A stretch of 64,000 bases of DNA from Leptospiraceae bacterium (lineage in GTDB: Bacteria > Spirochaetota > Leptospiria > Leptospirales > Leptospiraceae), in contig JAGOHK010000014.1 of assembly GCA_017996175.1 (NCBI GenBank), forward strand, positions 1 through 64,000. The letters run 5' to 3'. Numbering within the stretch: position 1 is the stretch's first letter; each line of letters starts with the position of its first letter. Under the pieces are notes generated by a model. The model worked only from the letters and a program-made list of their open reading frames with translations. It was not told where the DNA came from and made no database searches. Position numbers and translations under genes: made by a program. Shown one piece after another: positions 7,884 to 17,449 of this stretch.

Positions 7884-9215
7884 ATGAAGATAACGCTAAT
7901 TTCTCCCAAAGGTCCATTGTATAAACATAAAACTGGAATTTTTAGAAAAGACTTACGGGCTTCCCCACTAACACTGACTACGTTAGCCGCTCTAGTTCCC
8001 AAAGAATTGAATGCCAAGATTGAAATCTATGATGAAGGTATTGAGGATTTGCCTCCTAATTTAGATTCAGACCTAGTAGGGATGACTGTAATCACTGGCT
8101 CTGCTCCTCGATCGTATGAACTTGCAAAACAATTTCGTTCGAATGGGATGAAAGTGGTTCTAGGCGGTCCCCATGTTACACTCTTACCCGAAGAAGCTAT
8201 GTTACACGCAGATGCGGTAGTTACCGGTTATGCGGAAGAAACCTGGCCTGAGTTACTTAGAGACTTTTCAATTGGAAAATTAAAATCCCGTTATGACATG
8301 AGCCATAGCTTTTCACTTGAGAGAAAGGAAAATCTTCCCTTTGCCAGAAGAGACTTACTCAGGAAAAATTCTTACAAGACTACTTATACATTTGAGGCTA
8401 CTCGTGGTTGTGTGCATAATTGTGAATTCTGTGTTGTGCCCACTGCCTGGGGAAGAAAGCCCTACCAAAAACCAGTCTCTCATATTATAGACGATATACG
8501 TCAGCTTGGTGCAAAAAGGCTTTTATTCTATGATTTAAACTTAATTGCAAACAGAGCTTACGCCAAGGAACTATTTACCGCACTCATTCCTTTAAAAGTA
8601 AAATGGGTCGGACTTGCGACTACCTTACTGGGCAAAGATGACGAATTATTAGAATTAACCGCTCGAAGCGGATGCAAGGGAATGCTTTTGGGTTTTGAAA
8701 GTATATTTCCTGATACTCTCAAATTAAATAACAAATCCTTTAACGACCCGGAACAATATGCAGAGATTATAAAGAAATTGCAAAAAGTAGGAATTGCAAT
8801 CAATGGGACTTTTGTATTTGGAAATGATACCGACACAAAAGATTCTTTTGATGCAGTTCGAGATTTTGTTCTCACAACTGGAATTGACCTTCCCCGTTTT
8901 TCCATTCTAACTCCATTTCCACGGACTCCGCTTTTCCAACGACTCGAAAAAGAAAATCGAATCATCGAACGAGATTGGAGTAAGTATGACGGACAACACG
9001 TAGTATTCGCACCCAAACAAATGACCGCAGATGAGCTAATGCGCGGGCATGAAAAAGTCTGGAAAGATGTATATTCATATAAAGGAATTTTTAAACGAGT
9101 ACTACAAAATTTTATGACTCCGATTTTTCCAATTGTAGTCGGGGCTAATATTGCTTATAGGTATTATGCATTTAACCTGTCTCGTTTTTATACTTGTAGA
9201 GGAGGATTCATTTGA
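7884..9215 (+). CDS. B12-binding radical SAM enzyme (first of tandem pair)
   Basis: Residues 1-130 form a cobalamin-binding Rossmann-like domain ('VGMTVITGSAPRSYELAKQF', 'VVLGGPHVTLLPEEA'). The SAM barrel follows, with Cys176, Cys180 and Cys183 (RGCVHNCEFC) for the 4Fe-4S cluster. The C-terminal region resembles DUF4070-type tails. Members often methylate unactivated carbons or do B12-independent radical chemistry on lipids and natural products. The start is one base after the previous stop, and the end overlaps the next gene by 4 bases. No His is seen at the usual DxHxxG position, so cobalamin would bind base-off. Confidence 0.92.
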   Translation: MKITLISPKGPLYKHKTGIFRKDLRASPLTLTTLAALVPKELNAKIEIYDEGIEDLPPNLDSDLVGMTVITGSAPRSYELAKQFRSNGMKVVLGGPHVTLLPEEAMLHADAVVTGYAEETWPELLRDFSIGKLKSRYDMSHSFSLERKENLPFARRDLLRKNSYKTTYTFEATRGCVHNCEFCVVPTAWGRKPYQKPVSHIIDDIRQLGAKRLLFYDLNLIANRAYAKELFTALIPLKVKWVGLATTLLGKDDELLELTARSGCKGMLLGFESIFPDTLKLNNKSFNDPEQYAEIIKKLQKVGIAINGTFVFGNDTDTKDSFDAVRDFVLTTGIDLPRFSILTPFPRTPLFQRLEKENRIIERDWSKYDGQHVVFAPKQMTADELMRGHEKVWKDVYSYKGIFKRVLQNFMTPIFPIVVGANIAYRYYAFNLSRFYTCRGGFI

Positions 9216-10588
9216 GGATAACATTAATTCACCCTTGTATTGGTCGAATCCCTGGCAAAAAGTACATTCGTGGTTGGCAGATGGAACCGCTCCCTGCCGC
9301 TCACTTAGTTGGGTTAACTCCAAAAGATATTGATGTGAAATTTTATGACGATAGAATGGAAGAAATTCCATATAACGAAAAAACCGACTTAGTCGCAATC
9401 AGTGTCGAAACCTATACCGCAAAACGATCTTACCAAATCGCAACTGAATACCGCAGACGTGGAATTCCAGTCGTCATGGGTGGGTTTCATCCTACGCTTA
9501 TGCCAGACGAAGTTTTAGAATACGCAGAGGCAATCGTAATAGGAGAAGCGGAAAGTTCCTGGCTCGACTTAATTTCTGATTTTAGAGAAGGGAGATTAAA
9601 ACGAATCTATAAATCAGACAAACGACCGGATATAACATCTGTTAGCCCCGACAGATCCATCTTTAAAAATAAAAACTATCTTCCTATCGGGTTAATCGAA
9701 GCAGGCAGAGGTTGTACTTTTAAGTGTGATTTTTGTGTGATACAGACTTATTTTAGCTCAACGCAAAATCATCGCGGTATACAGACGATTATCCATGAAA
9801 TTTTATCTCTTAAAAAAACAAAAAAACTTTTTTTCTTCGTAGATGACAATATTGTGTCTCACCCTAAAGAAGCAAAAGAACTATTTCGCGCGCTCATCCC
9901 TCTCAAAATTCGTTGGGTAAGCCAAGCTGCCATCACGATGACTCATGATGAAGAACTTCTTTCTATCATGAAAGAAAGTGGATGCCAGGGTGTTCTTATC
10001 GGTTTCGAGTCATTAAACGCTGAGAACTTACTCAGTATGAACAAATCTTTTAATAATCTAAAAGGTGGCGCGCAGGGAGCGATTGACAGGCTGCATAGAT
10101 TTAATCTCAGGTTATATGCTACTTTTATTTTTGGATACGATGGGGATACTCTTGATTCGTTTCAAAAGACTATTGACTTTTGTATTTCCAATTCTATCTT
10201 CATGGTTGCGTTTAATCATCTTACTCCGTTTCCAGGAACTCCTCTGTATAAACGACTCGAAGAAGAAGGAAGGCTTTTATACGACAAATGGTGGTTAGAC
10301 GATAGATATGCTTATGGGCAAGTTCCATTTAAAACTGTAATTCCACCCGATACAATTAAAAAAGAATGTGTGAGAGCGCGAAAAGAATTCTATGGATTTA
10401 AATCTATATTCAAAAGGATTTTTCACAAAACAAACTCGGGGAACTTTTTTATGCTACGAGCTTACCTATTTATCAATCTACTTCTAAGAAGAGAAGCTAC
10501 AGAAAGAGAAGATTATCCGCTTGGCGATAGAGCATTCAAAGGGGAATTGTTAAAAGTAAAAAATCTTGTAGAGCATGAGCCGCGTTAA
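9212..10588 (+). CDS. B12-binding radical SAM enzyme (second of tandem pair)
   Basis: This is a paralogue of the preceding gene with the same architecture: cobalamin domain ('VVMGGFHPTLMPDEVLEY') and radical SAM core (RGCTFKCDFC; Cys168, Cys172, Cys175). The TTG start overlaps the previous TGA (TTGA) and has a strong GGAGGA site, so translation is coupled. The two copies differ substantially across the substrate-facing barrel, which suggests successive or different steps rather than redundancy. The end overlaps the GNAT gene by 14 bases. The substrate is unknown. Confidence 0.92.
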   Translation: MRITLIHPCIGRIPGKKYIRGWQMEPLPAAHLVGLTPKDIDVKFYDDRMEEIPYNEKTDLVAISVETYTAKRSYQIATEYRRRGIPVVMGGFHPTLMPDEVLEYAEAIVIGEAESSWLDLISDFREGRLKRIYKSDKRPDITSVSPDRSIFKNKNYLPIGLIEAGRGCTFKCDFCVIQTYFSSTQNHRGIQTIIHEILSLKKTKKLFFFVDDNIVSHPKEAKELFRALIPLKIRWVSQAAITMTHDEELLSIMKESGCQGVLIGFESLNAENLLSMNKSFNNLKGGAQGAIDRLHRFNLRLYATFIFGYDGDTLDSFQKTIDFCISNSIFMVAFNHLTPFPGTPLYKRLEEEGRLLYDKWWLDDRYAYGQVPFKTVIPPDTIKKECVRARKEFYGFKSIFKRIFHKTNSGNFFMLRAYLFINLLLRREATEREDYPLGDRAFKGELLKVKNLVEHEPR

Positions 10589-11687
10589 AATTTTAAAAGC
10601 AATTTTAGAGGATAATGAAGGTTTGCTGGAATTTCTAAAAGAGAATCCTTCACCAGGGTTAATTCAAATTCAGCTAGACCGTACTCCTTCCTACTTCGAT
10701 TCGATTCGAGTGGAAGGTTTTCCAAGTGATGTGATGATTGGAAAAGAAACGAATACCGGAAAAATCGCAGGCGTAGGAAATCGAAGTGAAAAAAATTGTT
10801 TTGTAAATGGAAAACCAGAACAGTTAGGTTATCTAAGCACACTTAGAATTAAAGAGGAATATCGAAATTCTATTTTTTTAGTAAAATCCTATAACTTTTT
10901 AAAAGAACTCCATAAAAAATCAAAAGTAAAATTTTATCTAACGACTATACTCAAAGAAAATAAATTAGCCCGGGCTATTTTGACTTCCAAGAGAGCTGGT
11001 TTGCCTATTTATGAAAGTATTGGATTTTATCATACCTATATTATTTCTAAGAATCAAAAAATCAATACTGCGAATAATAATTATTCAGTGCAGGTTGCAA
11101 AAGAAGAGGAGATAACGGATATTATCCTTTTTTTAAATTCTTATGGCAAGGAAAAACAATTTTTTCCAATCTACACGAAGGAAGATTTTTTAAATAAAAA
11201 TACTTTATTAAACGGAATTCAAATTAGCGATATTCTAATTGCCAGAGAAAAAGGAGAAATCGTAGGAGTTATTAGTTTATGGAAGCAAAATTCTTTTCGA
11301 AAATGGATTGTAAAAGATTACGAACCGATTTTGAAATATTCTAGACGGATTTACAATATCTATGCTTATCTAATGAGAAAACCAGTATTACCCGCTCTTG
11401 ACACTGAATTCAAATACCGGTTTCTATCCACTGTAACCATAAAAGATAATAATTCCGAAGTATTTAAAGCCTTACTCAATGTTGTCTGGAGTATTCTAGA
11501 TCAAAAGACAGATACAGATTATTTAGTCGCAGGTTTTCATGAAAAAAATACGATAGGCGATGTGGTAAATCAATTTCCGCATTGGAAGATCACAAGTGAA
11601 GTTTTTGTTGTCTATTGGGAAGAAGAAAAACAAGATATTCCAGATTTTAGAAATGGAATTCCTTACTTGGAAGTTGGCTCTCTATGA
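10575..11687 (+). CDS. GNAT-like protein, probably two acetyltransferase-fold halves
   Basis: The product has 370 residues. The first half has GNAT character: 'GYLSTLRIKEEYRNSIFLVK' resembles the acyl-CoA-binding strand and helix, and 'ARAILTSKRAGLPIYESIGF' the C-terminal 'N-x-x-A-x-x-x-Y-e-x-x-G-F' element. The second half repeats a weaker version ('DILIAREKGEIVGVISLW'). It probably transfers an acyl or aminoacyl group to an amine made in the pathway. Its ATGA overlap with the next gene shows translational coupling. The donor and acceptor are unknown. Confidence 0.7.
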   Translation: MSRVKILKAILEDNEGLLEFLKENPSPGLIQIQLDRTPSYFDSIRVEGFPSDVMIGKETNTGKIAGVGNRSEKNCFVNGKPEQLGYLSTLRIKEEYRNSIFLVKSYNFLKELHKKSKVKFYLTTILKENKLARAILTSKRAGLPIYESIGFYHTYIISKNQKINTANNNYSVQVAKEEEITDIILFLNSYGKEKQFFPIYTKEDFLNKNTLLNGIQISDILIAREKGEIVGVISLWKQNSFRKWIVKDYEPILKYSRRIYNIYAYLMRKPVLPALDTEFKYRFLSTVTIKDNNSEVFKALLNVVWSILDQKTDTDYLVAGFHEKNTIGDVVNQFPHWKITSEVFVVYWEEEKQDIPDFRNGIPYLEVGSL

Positions 11688-12412
11688 AGCAGCTAACGGC
11701 AAGTAAGCTTCTAATCTCAGACCTAGAAGAATTTCAAATCCTAGAAATGTTCTCTCTTATGGAAAACTATTACAACCATGTGAGCATTTCCCAATTTAAA
11801 AAAGACCTTTCCGAAAAAGATATTCTTATCCTCCTAAAAGATTCCTCAAACCAAATACAGGGTTTTTCTAGCCAAAAAATATTTTCCTTTCAATATAAAA
11901 ATCAGAGTTTACGAATTGTATTTTCTGGAGATACTGTAATTCATAAAAATTTTAGAGGTAGCCTTGAGCTTCCGATTGCGTGGGGGAAATTTATGTTGGA
12001 AGTAGAATCTAACTTTAAGGAAGATCCTCTTTACTGGATGTTAATCACCAAAGGAATTCGAACGTTCCGTTACCTTCCTGTATTTTTTTACGAATTTTAT
12101 CCAAATCCTTATACACCAATTCCAGAATCCATTTCAGATCTTCGTCACACACTTGGACTTTTTAAATTCGGGAATCAATATGACAGAATAAGCGGTATTA
12201 TTCGCGGCAAAGAAGATTCCCAGTCGATAAAAGAATTAGAAGAAGATGAAGAATTTATCCTAAACCGAAGTTTTGATCCCTATATAGATTTTTTTAAAAA
12301 CAGGAACCCCGGTTTTGGGAATGGAGATGAATTACTATGTTTAACTAGGTTTACCCGAAAGAATTTACGTCCATTTATCGTACGCGCTTTAGAAAAGGAA
12401 AATAAAAAATGA
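11684..12412 (+). CDS. Unknown protein in radical SAM/GH3 operon
   Basis: The product has 242 residues, is soluble, and has no signal peptide. The N-terminal part has the alternating pattern of a GNAT-like fold ('IVFSGDTVIHKNFRGSLELP' resembles the core strand and CoA loop), but conserved residues are not clear. It overlaps its neighbours by 4 bases on both sides (ATGA), so it is firmly part of the operon. It is possibly a diverged acyltransferase or a partner of the preceding GNAT-like protein. Confidence 0.75.
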   Translation: MKQLTASKLLISDLEEFQILEMFSLMENYYNHVSISQFKKDLSEKDILILLKDSSNQIQGFSSQKIFSFQYKNQSLRIVFSGDTVIHKNFRGSLELPIAWGKFMLEVESNFKEDPLYWMLITKGIRTFRYLPVFFYEFYPNPYTPIPESISDLRHTLGLFKFGNQYDRISGIIRGKEDSQSIKELEEDEEFILNRSFDPYIDFFKNRNPGFGNGDELLCLTRFTRKNLRPFIVRALEKENKK

Positions 12413-14043
12413 AACCTCTACAGTATTTATCTAATAGTATTTGGAAAATTATTTCAAAAAGTAAATTTGATAAATTTATCATTGCTTCGAGTCAAGTGTC
12501 CTTAACGCAAGAGAAATATCTTTTAGATCTTTTAAAGCGAAATCAAAATACCAGTTATGGTAAACGTTACAATTTTAAAGCATTTCGAAACAGTAAAGAT
12601 TACCAAACAAAAGTGCCAATAACTGAATATGAGGATTACAGGCATTATCTAGAACAAATTCGAGACGGAAAAAAAAATATACTAAGCTCTGATCCATTTC
12701 TTAGATTTACACTGACAAGTGGCACAACCAGTTCCTCTAAATGGATTCCGTATAACGTTAGTTTAAAAAAAGAATTTGAAGAATCTATCGGGACTTGGGT
12801 TTATAATTTATTTGAAGTTTATCCAGAATTGCTGAATGGAAGCGCATACTGGTCAATATCTCCTATTTTAAATGAGGAAAAATATGACTCTAAAATTCCT
12901 GTCGGATTCGAAGAAGACTCTTCTTATTTCGGTTTTCTAGAACGATTTTTAGTTAATTCTATTCAAGCAGTTCCGGCTTTGGTATCTAAGATTTCTAACT
13001 TCGATGATTTTAAGTACGTTACTCTTCTTTTTTTACTCTCCGATTCAGAGCTTCGTTTGATTTCTGTATGGAGCCCAAGTTATCTTAAAATACTTTTAGA
13101 CTATTATAAAGAAAAATCTGATTCATTGCTAAATGATTTAGAAAATGGTACAATCTCAATTAATATCGAACAGAAATTTAAAAAAAAACTTCTTTCTAAA
13201 CTCCGAAGAGACCCCAAACGTGTAGAGTATTTAAAAAAGATTTCTAAGGGGAAACATATTTCATGGGAACAAGTCTGGCGACATCTAACATTAATTAGCC
13301 TCTGGACAGACGGTAATTCCAAATTATTTCTCCCTGAAATCCAAAAGTTATTCCCGAATACTAAAATCCAAGGGAAAGGATTATTATCCACGGAAGGATT
13401 TATTACTTTTCCATTCCATTTGAATGATTTTTTCGGTAATGTGCTTGCAGTCAATTCGCATTTTTTTGAATTTAGAGAAATTGAATCTGGAAAAGTATAT
13501 CTAACAAATGAATTAAAGATGGATTCTATTTATGAAATTATACTTACGACTGGTGGAGGATTATATCGTTATGCCACAAAAGATAGAGTTCAATTAACCG
13601 GATATTATAATCAGGTTCCAAACCTAAGTTTTTTAGGTAAGCAAGAGACGATCTCAGATCTTGTTGGAGAAAAATTAAGTGAACAACATTTACAGCAAGT
13701 TTTAAAATCAGAATTCAAAAAGTTTAAAATTAACCCTGAATTTTATTATGTTAAACCAGTGATTAACGAAAATGTAGGTACATATATTTTATTTTTAGAA
13801 ACTTTAAATAATTACAATAAGAAAAATTTAGCCAATTCAATTGATTCGCTTTTAATGGATAATATCTATTATGCTCATGCTCGCGAGGCTGGGCAACTTT
13901 CAAAATTTCAAATAGAATCTCTACCGAATGATTCCATGAAGGAATACCTTGAATCAAAATCTAAACGTAATCTTATCGGAACAACTAAACACTCCTTATT
14001 TCATCATAAAACCGATACAAAAAAAGATAACAAAATGCTGTAA
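12409..14043 (+). CDS. GH3-family acyl-adenylating amide synthetase
   Basis: GH3 proteins adenylate a carboxylic acid and couple it to an amine or amino acid; plant members make auxin and jasmonate conjugates. The 544-residue length is typical. The phosphate-binding motif LTSGTTSSSK is at residues 102-111, and the YRYATKDR motif (386-393, equivalent to YRxGD) is present before a C-terminal lid domain. It ends the operon and overlaps the convergent ceramidase-like gene by 59 bases. Bacterial GH3 substrates are poorly known. The operon suggests it joins a radical-modified product to an amine, or activates an acyl group for the GNAT proteins. Confidence 0.9.
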   Translation: MKPLQYLSNSIWKIISKSKFDKFIIASSQVSLTQEKYLLDLLKRNQNTSYGKRYNFKAFRNSKDYQTKVPITEYEDYRHYLEQIRDGKKNILSSDPFLRFTLTSGTTSSSKWIPYNVSLKKEFEESIGTWVYNLFEVYPELLNGSAYWSISPILNEEKYDSKIPVGFEEDSSYFGFLERFLVNSIQAVPALVSKISNFDDFKYVTLLFLLSDSELRLISVWSPSYLKILLDYYKEKSDSLLNDLENGTISINIEQKFKKKLLSKLRRDPKRVEYLKKISKGKHISWEQVWRHLTLISLWTDGNSKLFLPEIQKLFPNTKIQGKGLLSTEGFITFPFHLNDFFGNVLAVNSHFFEFREIESGKVYLTNELKMDSIYEIILTTGGGLYRYATKDRVQLTGYYNQVPNLSFLGKQETISDLVGEKLSEQHLQQVLKSEFKKFKINPEFYYVKPVINENVGTYILFLETLNNYNKKNLANSIDSLLMDNIYYAHAREAGQLSKFQIESLPNDSMKEYLESKSKRNLIGTTKHSLFHHKTDTKKDNKML

Positions 14044-14698
14044 GGATATGCCAAATAGCGTGTCCTTGTAAAATATGATTTTCTGGATCACATATAATTC
14101 TTTTGAAATCTAAAATCCAAATTAAAAAAGCAATAATAAAGCAGGAAATAGCAAGTAGAAAATTTCGATAGTAAACAAATGAAAAAGATTGATGGGCTGA
14201 CCTAAGTGATTTTTCCCTACGAAAAATTTTAAATTCTAAGAAAATAGCGGTTACTAAGTGTAAGCCGAAAATAAAAACTCCTATACTCTTAAAAATAAGA
14301 AGAAGGGACATGGAAAAAAAGATTAGAACAATAAATATATAGAATATTTTTTTATCATTAATTCCATTTAATCTATGCCAATTTAAAACAACTAAAAGAG
14401 AAGAAAAAAAATACATCGAAGACAAATCAAAAAATTGAAAAAGAAAAGTAAAACTTGCATGATATAAAAAAGAAGCAATACCAGTTAGGATGGCGGCTAT
14501 CGGAAATAAAACTAGATAAGTAGGCGTGTTACCCTTTTTCTTAAAAAACAAATAGGACCCAATAATGATATAAGCGATATTCGACCATGTATTAGCTGGA
14601 GTTGTAATGTAAGAGCAAAGATTTCTCTCGCAAAACTGCATAGTTGGTGGTAAAAAATTAGACCAAGGGCAATTTAAAGGAAGTAATTCAATTGTCAT
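13985..14698 (-). CDS. Alkaline-ceramidase-like (CREST) membrane hydrolase
   Basis: The product is a seven-helix membrane protein of 237 residues. The pattern TPANTWSN (33-40), Ser76 and His80 in SFLYH, Asp91 in DLSSMY, and His213 and His217 in HAIWH matches the zinc site and family motifs of alkaline ceramidases (in human ACER3: Ser77, His81, Asp92, His217, His221). The family hydrolyses the amide of ceramides or related acyl amides. It lies tail to tail with the GH3 amide synthetase. Whether the substrate is a sphingolipid or another acyl amide cannot be told. Confidence 0.85.
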   Translation of the reverse strand: MTIELLPLNCPWSNFLPPTMQFCERNLCSYITTPANTWSNIAYIIIGSYLFFKKKGNTPTYLVLFPIAAILTGIASFLYHASFTFLFQFFDLSSMYFFSSLLVVLNWHRLNGINDKKIFYIFIVLIFFSMSLLLIFKSIGVFIFGLHLVTAIFLEFKIFRREKSLRSAHQSFSFVYYRNFLLAISCFIIAFLIWILDFKRIICDPENHILQGHAIWHILTAFCYLFLYRFYDEIRSV

Positions 14699-14844
14699 AT
14701 CACAATTGAATTTTCATATTCAAAAAAAACAAGAATTCATTTATACCCCTTTTGTGAAACATAAAATTACCAACATCTTGGGAAAAAGAAAAGTTTTGAT
14801 TGTAAAATTTATGGCAGAATAGTTTAAAGTTAAGTAAGGTATCT

Positions 14845-16041
14845 ATGGATAATTCTCTTTTTAAAATCGTTAATTTTAGCCCTGGTTCTTACATCACTCT
14901 AGAGGGAGAAAGAAAAACAGCAACCCAATTCTATATCATAAAAGATGGAAGAGTTAATTTACAAAGAACATTTCCTGTAGCCAATGAAAAATCTAGCGAA
15001 GTAATCGGTCCTGGAGATTTTTTTGGAGTAATTGCGGCTATGAGTCAATATCCGCAAATTGAATCTGCGATTGCAATGACAAATGTTACACTCATCGCAG
15101 TTGGTCAAAATCGGTTTGGAGAATTAATTCAAAAAAATGCAGCACTTGCAATGAAAATCATTCGCTTTTTTTCAAAAAAACTAAGAGACTTTGACCAAGG
15201 ACAATCCAACAAAACCGTAGGCTCCAAAGTAACAGGAGAAGAAGATTTAAGTTTACTCTTTTCTATGGCAGAAAATTATTTTTTACAAGGGAATATGGAA
15301 AGCGCTGTCTACCTTTACCAGAGTTATATAAAATACGTCCCGAAGGGCGAGTTCACAGCAAAGGCAAAAGAAAAACTAAAAACATTAGGCAAACCCTTAG
15401 AAATGCAAGCGTTAAGTGGGGCAAACAGAAGTTATACGCAAAACCAAATGATCTTCAGTGAAAATGAACCAGGACACGATTTATTTATTCTCCAAAAAGG
15501 AAAAGTAAAAATCACTAAAATCATTAAGGAAAATGATGTACTTTTAAATATAATGAAGCCGGGAGATATTTTCGGTGAAATGGCACTTCTTGATAATAAA
15601 CCTAGATCTGCATCTGCGATTGCAATGGAGGATGTAGATTTACTTGCAATCAATAAAACAAATTTTGAGTCAATGGTTCAAACTCAACCACAACTCATGA
15701 GTAAAATTATCACAGTTCTTTCTGAGAGAGTTTGGAACGCATACAAAAAGATTGCCAACGCAATGATTGAAGATATCAACGGTCGAATTGCAGATATGTT
15801 ACTTACACTAGTAGAAAAAAACCGTGTAAAAATTGCTCCCAAAGCAGATTATAATTTTCAAATTGGGATATTCGATCTTTTAAAAATGCTCGGTCTCACA
15901 GATAGAGATACAAATTTAATCATGAAATTTATGACAAATAATAAATTCATTCATCTAGATGGAGAAACTCTTATTTGTTCTGATTTAGCATTACTCGATC
16001 GTTTAGTTCACTATCATAAAGAAGGCAAACGTAAAAACTAA
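14845..16041 (+). CDS. Protein with two cyclic-nucleotide-binding domains
   Basis: The product has 398 residues. A first CRP-type cNMP domain lies at about 1-120 ('VIGPGDFFGVIAAM'). A TPR-like helical linker is at about 140-190. A second, better-conserved cNMP domain is at about 205-315, with the phosphate-binding cassette GDIFGEMALLDNKPRSASA. The C-terminal 80 residues resemble a degenerate CRP effector region without a clear DNA-recognition helix. The second pocket looks competent for cAMP or cGMP; the first lacks the Arg-Ser pair. Two class III cyclases elsewhere in the window could supply the ligand. The stop overlaps the convergent GGDEF gene by 4 bases. Confidence 0.9.
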   Translation: MDNSLFKIVNFSPGSYITLEGERKTATQFYIIKDGRVNLQRTFPVANEKSSEVIGPGDFFGVIAAMSQYPQIESAIAMTNVTLIAVGQNRFGELIQKNAALAMKIIRFFSKKLRDFDQGQSNKTVGSKVTGEEDLSLLFSMAENYFLQGNMESAVYLYQSYIKYVPKGEFTAKAKEKLKTLGKPLEMQALSGANRSYTQNQMIFSENEPGHDLFILQKGKVKITKIIKENDVLLNIMKPGDIFGEMALLDNKPRSASAIAMEDVDLLAINKTNFESMVQTQPQLMSKIITVLSERVWNAYKKIANAMIEDINGRIADMLLTLVEKNRVKIAPKADYNFQIGIFDLLKMLGLTDRDTNLIMKFMTNNKFIHLDGETLICSDLALLDRLVHYHKEGKRKN

Positions 16042-17291
16042 ATTCGGCTAACACGGTTACGCCCCTGCGCTTTTGATTTATAGAGAGCCTTATCAGCTCT
16101 CTTAATTATATCAAGCACCGATTTGTCTGATTTTTTATAGGAGCTTATACCAAAGCTACATGTCATAAAAATCTTTTTTTTCCCAAAATCAAATTCCGTT
16201 TTTTCGATAATTCGGCGAATTCTCTCTGATGCAATAATAGCTTCCTTTGATTTCGTTTCAGGTAACAAAATCACGAACTCTTCTCCCCCATACCTTGCGA
16301 GCACATCTTCACTTCTTAATTCTAATTTTAAAATATTAGCAATTTCTTTTAAAAAGAAATCTCCTGCATCATGCCCAAAAGAATCATTTACATTTTTAAA
16401 ATGATCAATATCGCAAATAACCATCGAGAAAGGGTTGAAATATCTTTTTGAAATTCTAAAAAAATGATCTGCTTGTTCGAATAATTTTCGACGATTTCCG
16501 ATTCCGGTTAACGCATCTGTACTTGCTTCTTGCGAAAGAACCAACTCAATTTGTTTTCTTTTTTCTATTTCCTCTAAAAGTTCATCCATTTTAGAATGCA
16601 ATTCACTTTCTAAACGAGATGATCTGATTAAAATAAAAATAATCGTTAAACCTAGAATTGAAAGCACTCCAAAAAAACTAAATAACTGCAAAAATTGATT
16701 TGGTGTGTAAAGATGCTCCGGAATTTTTTCAGTTGTAAGAGACCAAATCGCACGAACAAAAAAAATAAGACCTAATAAAAAAGTATAAATAATTCCAAGA
16801 GTATCAATGAAAAAAGTCTCTTTTGTTTTAAAACGAAAAAATAAAATAACATGATTAAAAAAAATATAGGATCCCCAGATAGAAACCCCAAAAAATCTAC
16901 CCCTCGGACTTTCTAGAAAAAATAAACAAAAGAAATAAACAAAAATCGGAAATAGTAAGTGAAAAGAAAGAAAAGTTTTGTTGTATGTTAAACCAAAAAA
17001 TCGCCTTGTCCCAAAGAGCAAAACAGTATTACCCGTTAAGAAAAAATAATTGCCAAATAATAAAATTAATTTTCTTATCAAAATATCTTGTTGAGTTAAA
17101 AGAAAGGGGAATATACAAAACGCAATAAGTAGAAAAAAAAAACCTACACTCCACTCCCCCATTCCCCTAAATCTTCTTTGAGTTAAGTAAATAAAGAAAA
17201 TACTCAGAGTACAAATCAACGCAGCAGGTACCAATGCAAATAGTAAACTTGGTTGATCTACATAAAGGGAAAGTTGGTAAATATAATTCAT
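16038..17291 (-). CDS. Membrane diguanylate cyclase (GGDEF)
   Basis: The N-terminal half has about seven transmembrane helices and no obvious periplasmic domain. A short coiled coil ('ELLEEIEKRKQIELVL') links it to a C-terminal GGDEF domain. The active-site loop is GGEEF in 'ARYGGEEFVILLPE', and an RxxD inhibitory site (RSED) lies five residues before it. It is therefore predicted to make c-di-GMP with product inhibition. The 417-residue length is complete. It ends convergently with the cNMP-binding gene. Confidence 0.94.
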   Translation of the reverse strand: MNYIYQLSLYVDQPSLLFALVPAALICTLSIFFIYLTQRRFRGMGEWSVGFFFLLIAFCIFPFLLTQQDILIRKLILLFGNYFFLTGNTVLLFGTRRFFGLTYNKTFLSFHLLFPIFVYFFCLFFLESPRGRFFGVSIWGSYIFFNHVILFFRFKTKETFFIDTLGIIYTFLLGLIFFVRAIWSLTTEKIPEHLYTPNQFLQLFSFFGVLSILGLTIIFILIRSSRLESELHSKMDELLEEIEKRKQIELVLSQEASTDALTGIGNRRKLFEQADHFFRISKRYFNPFSMVICDIDHFKNVNDSFGHDAGDFFLKEIANILKLELRSEDVLARYGGEEFVILLPETKSKEAIIASERIRRIIEKTEFDFGKKKIFMTCSFGISSYKKSDKSVLDIIKRADKALYKSKAQGRNRVSRI

Positions 17292-17449
17292 TTTCTTAGC
17301 TTGAAAACATATTTTTTATAGACATACAACTAGAAGTCATTCTAATTTTTCTGTCTGTAAAATTATTTAATAAATTCAGAAAAATACTATTCTATATAAA
17401 AAAACCCTTGAAAGATCAGACATTAGAAAAAAAATGGCAGTAATATTTA

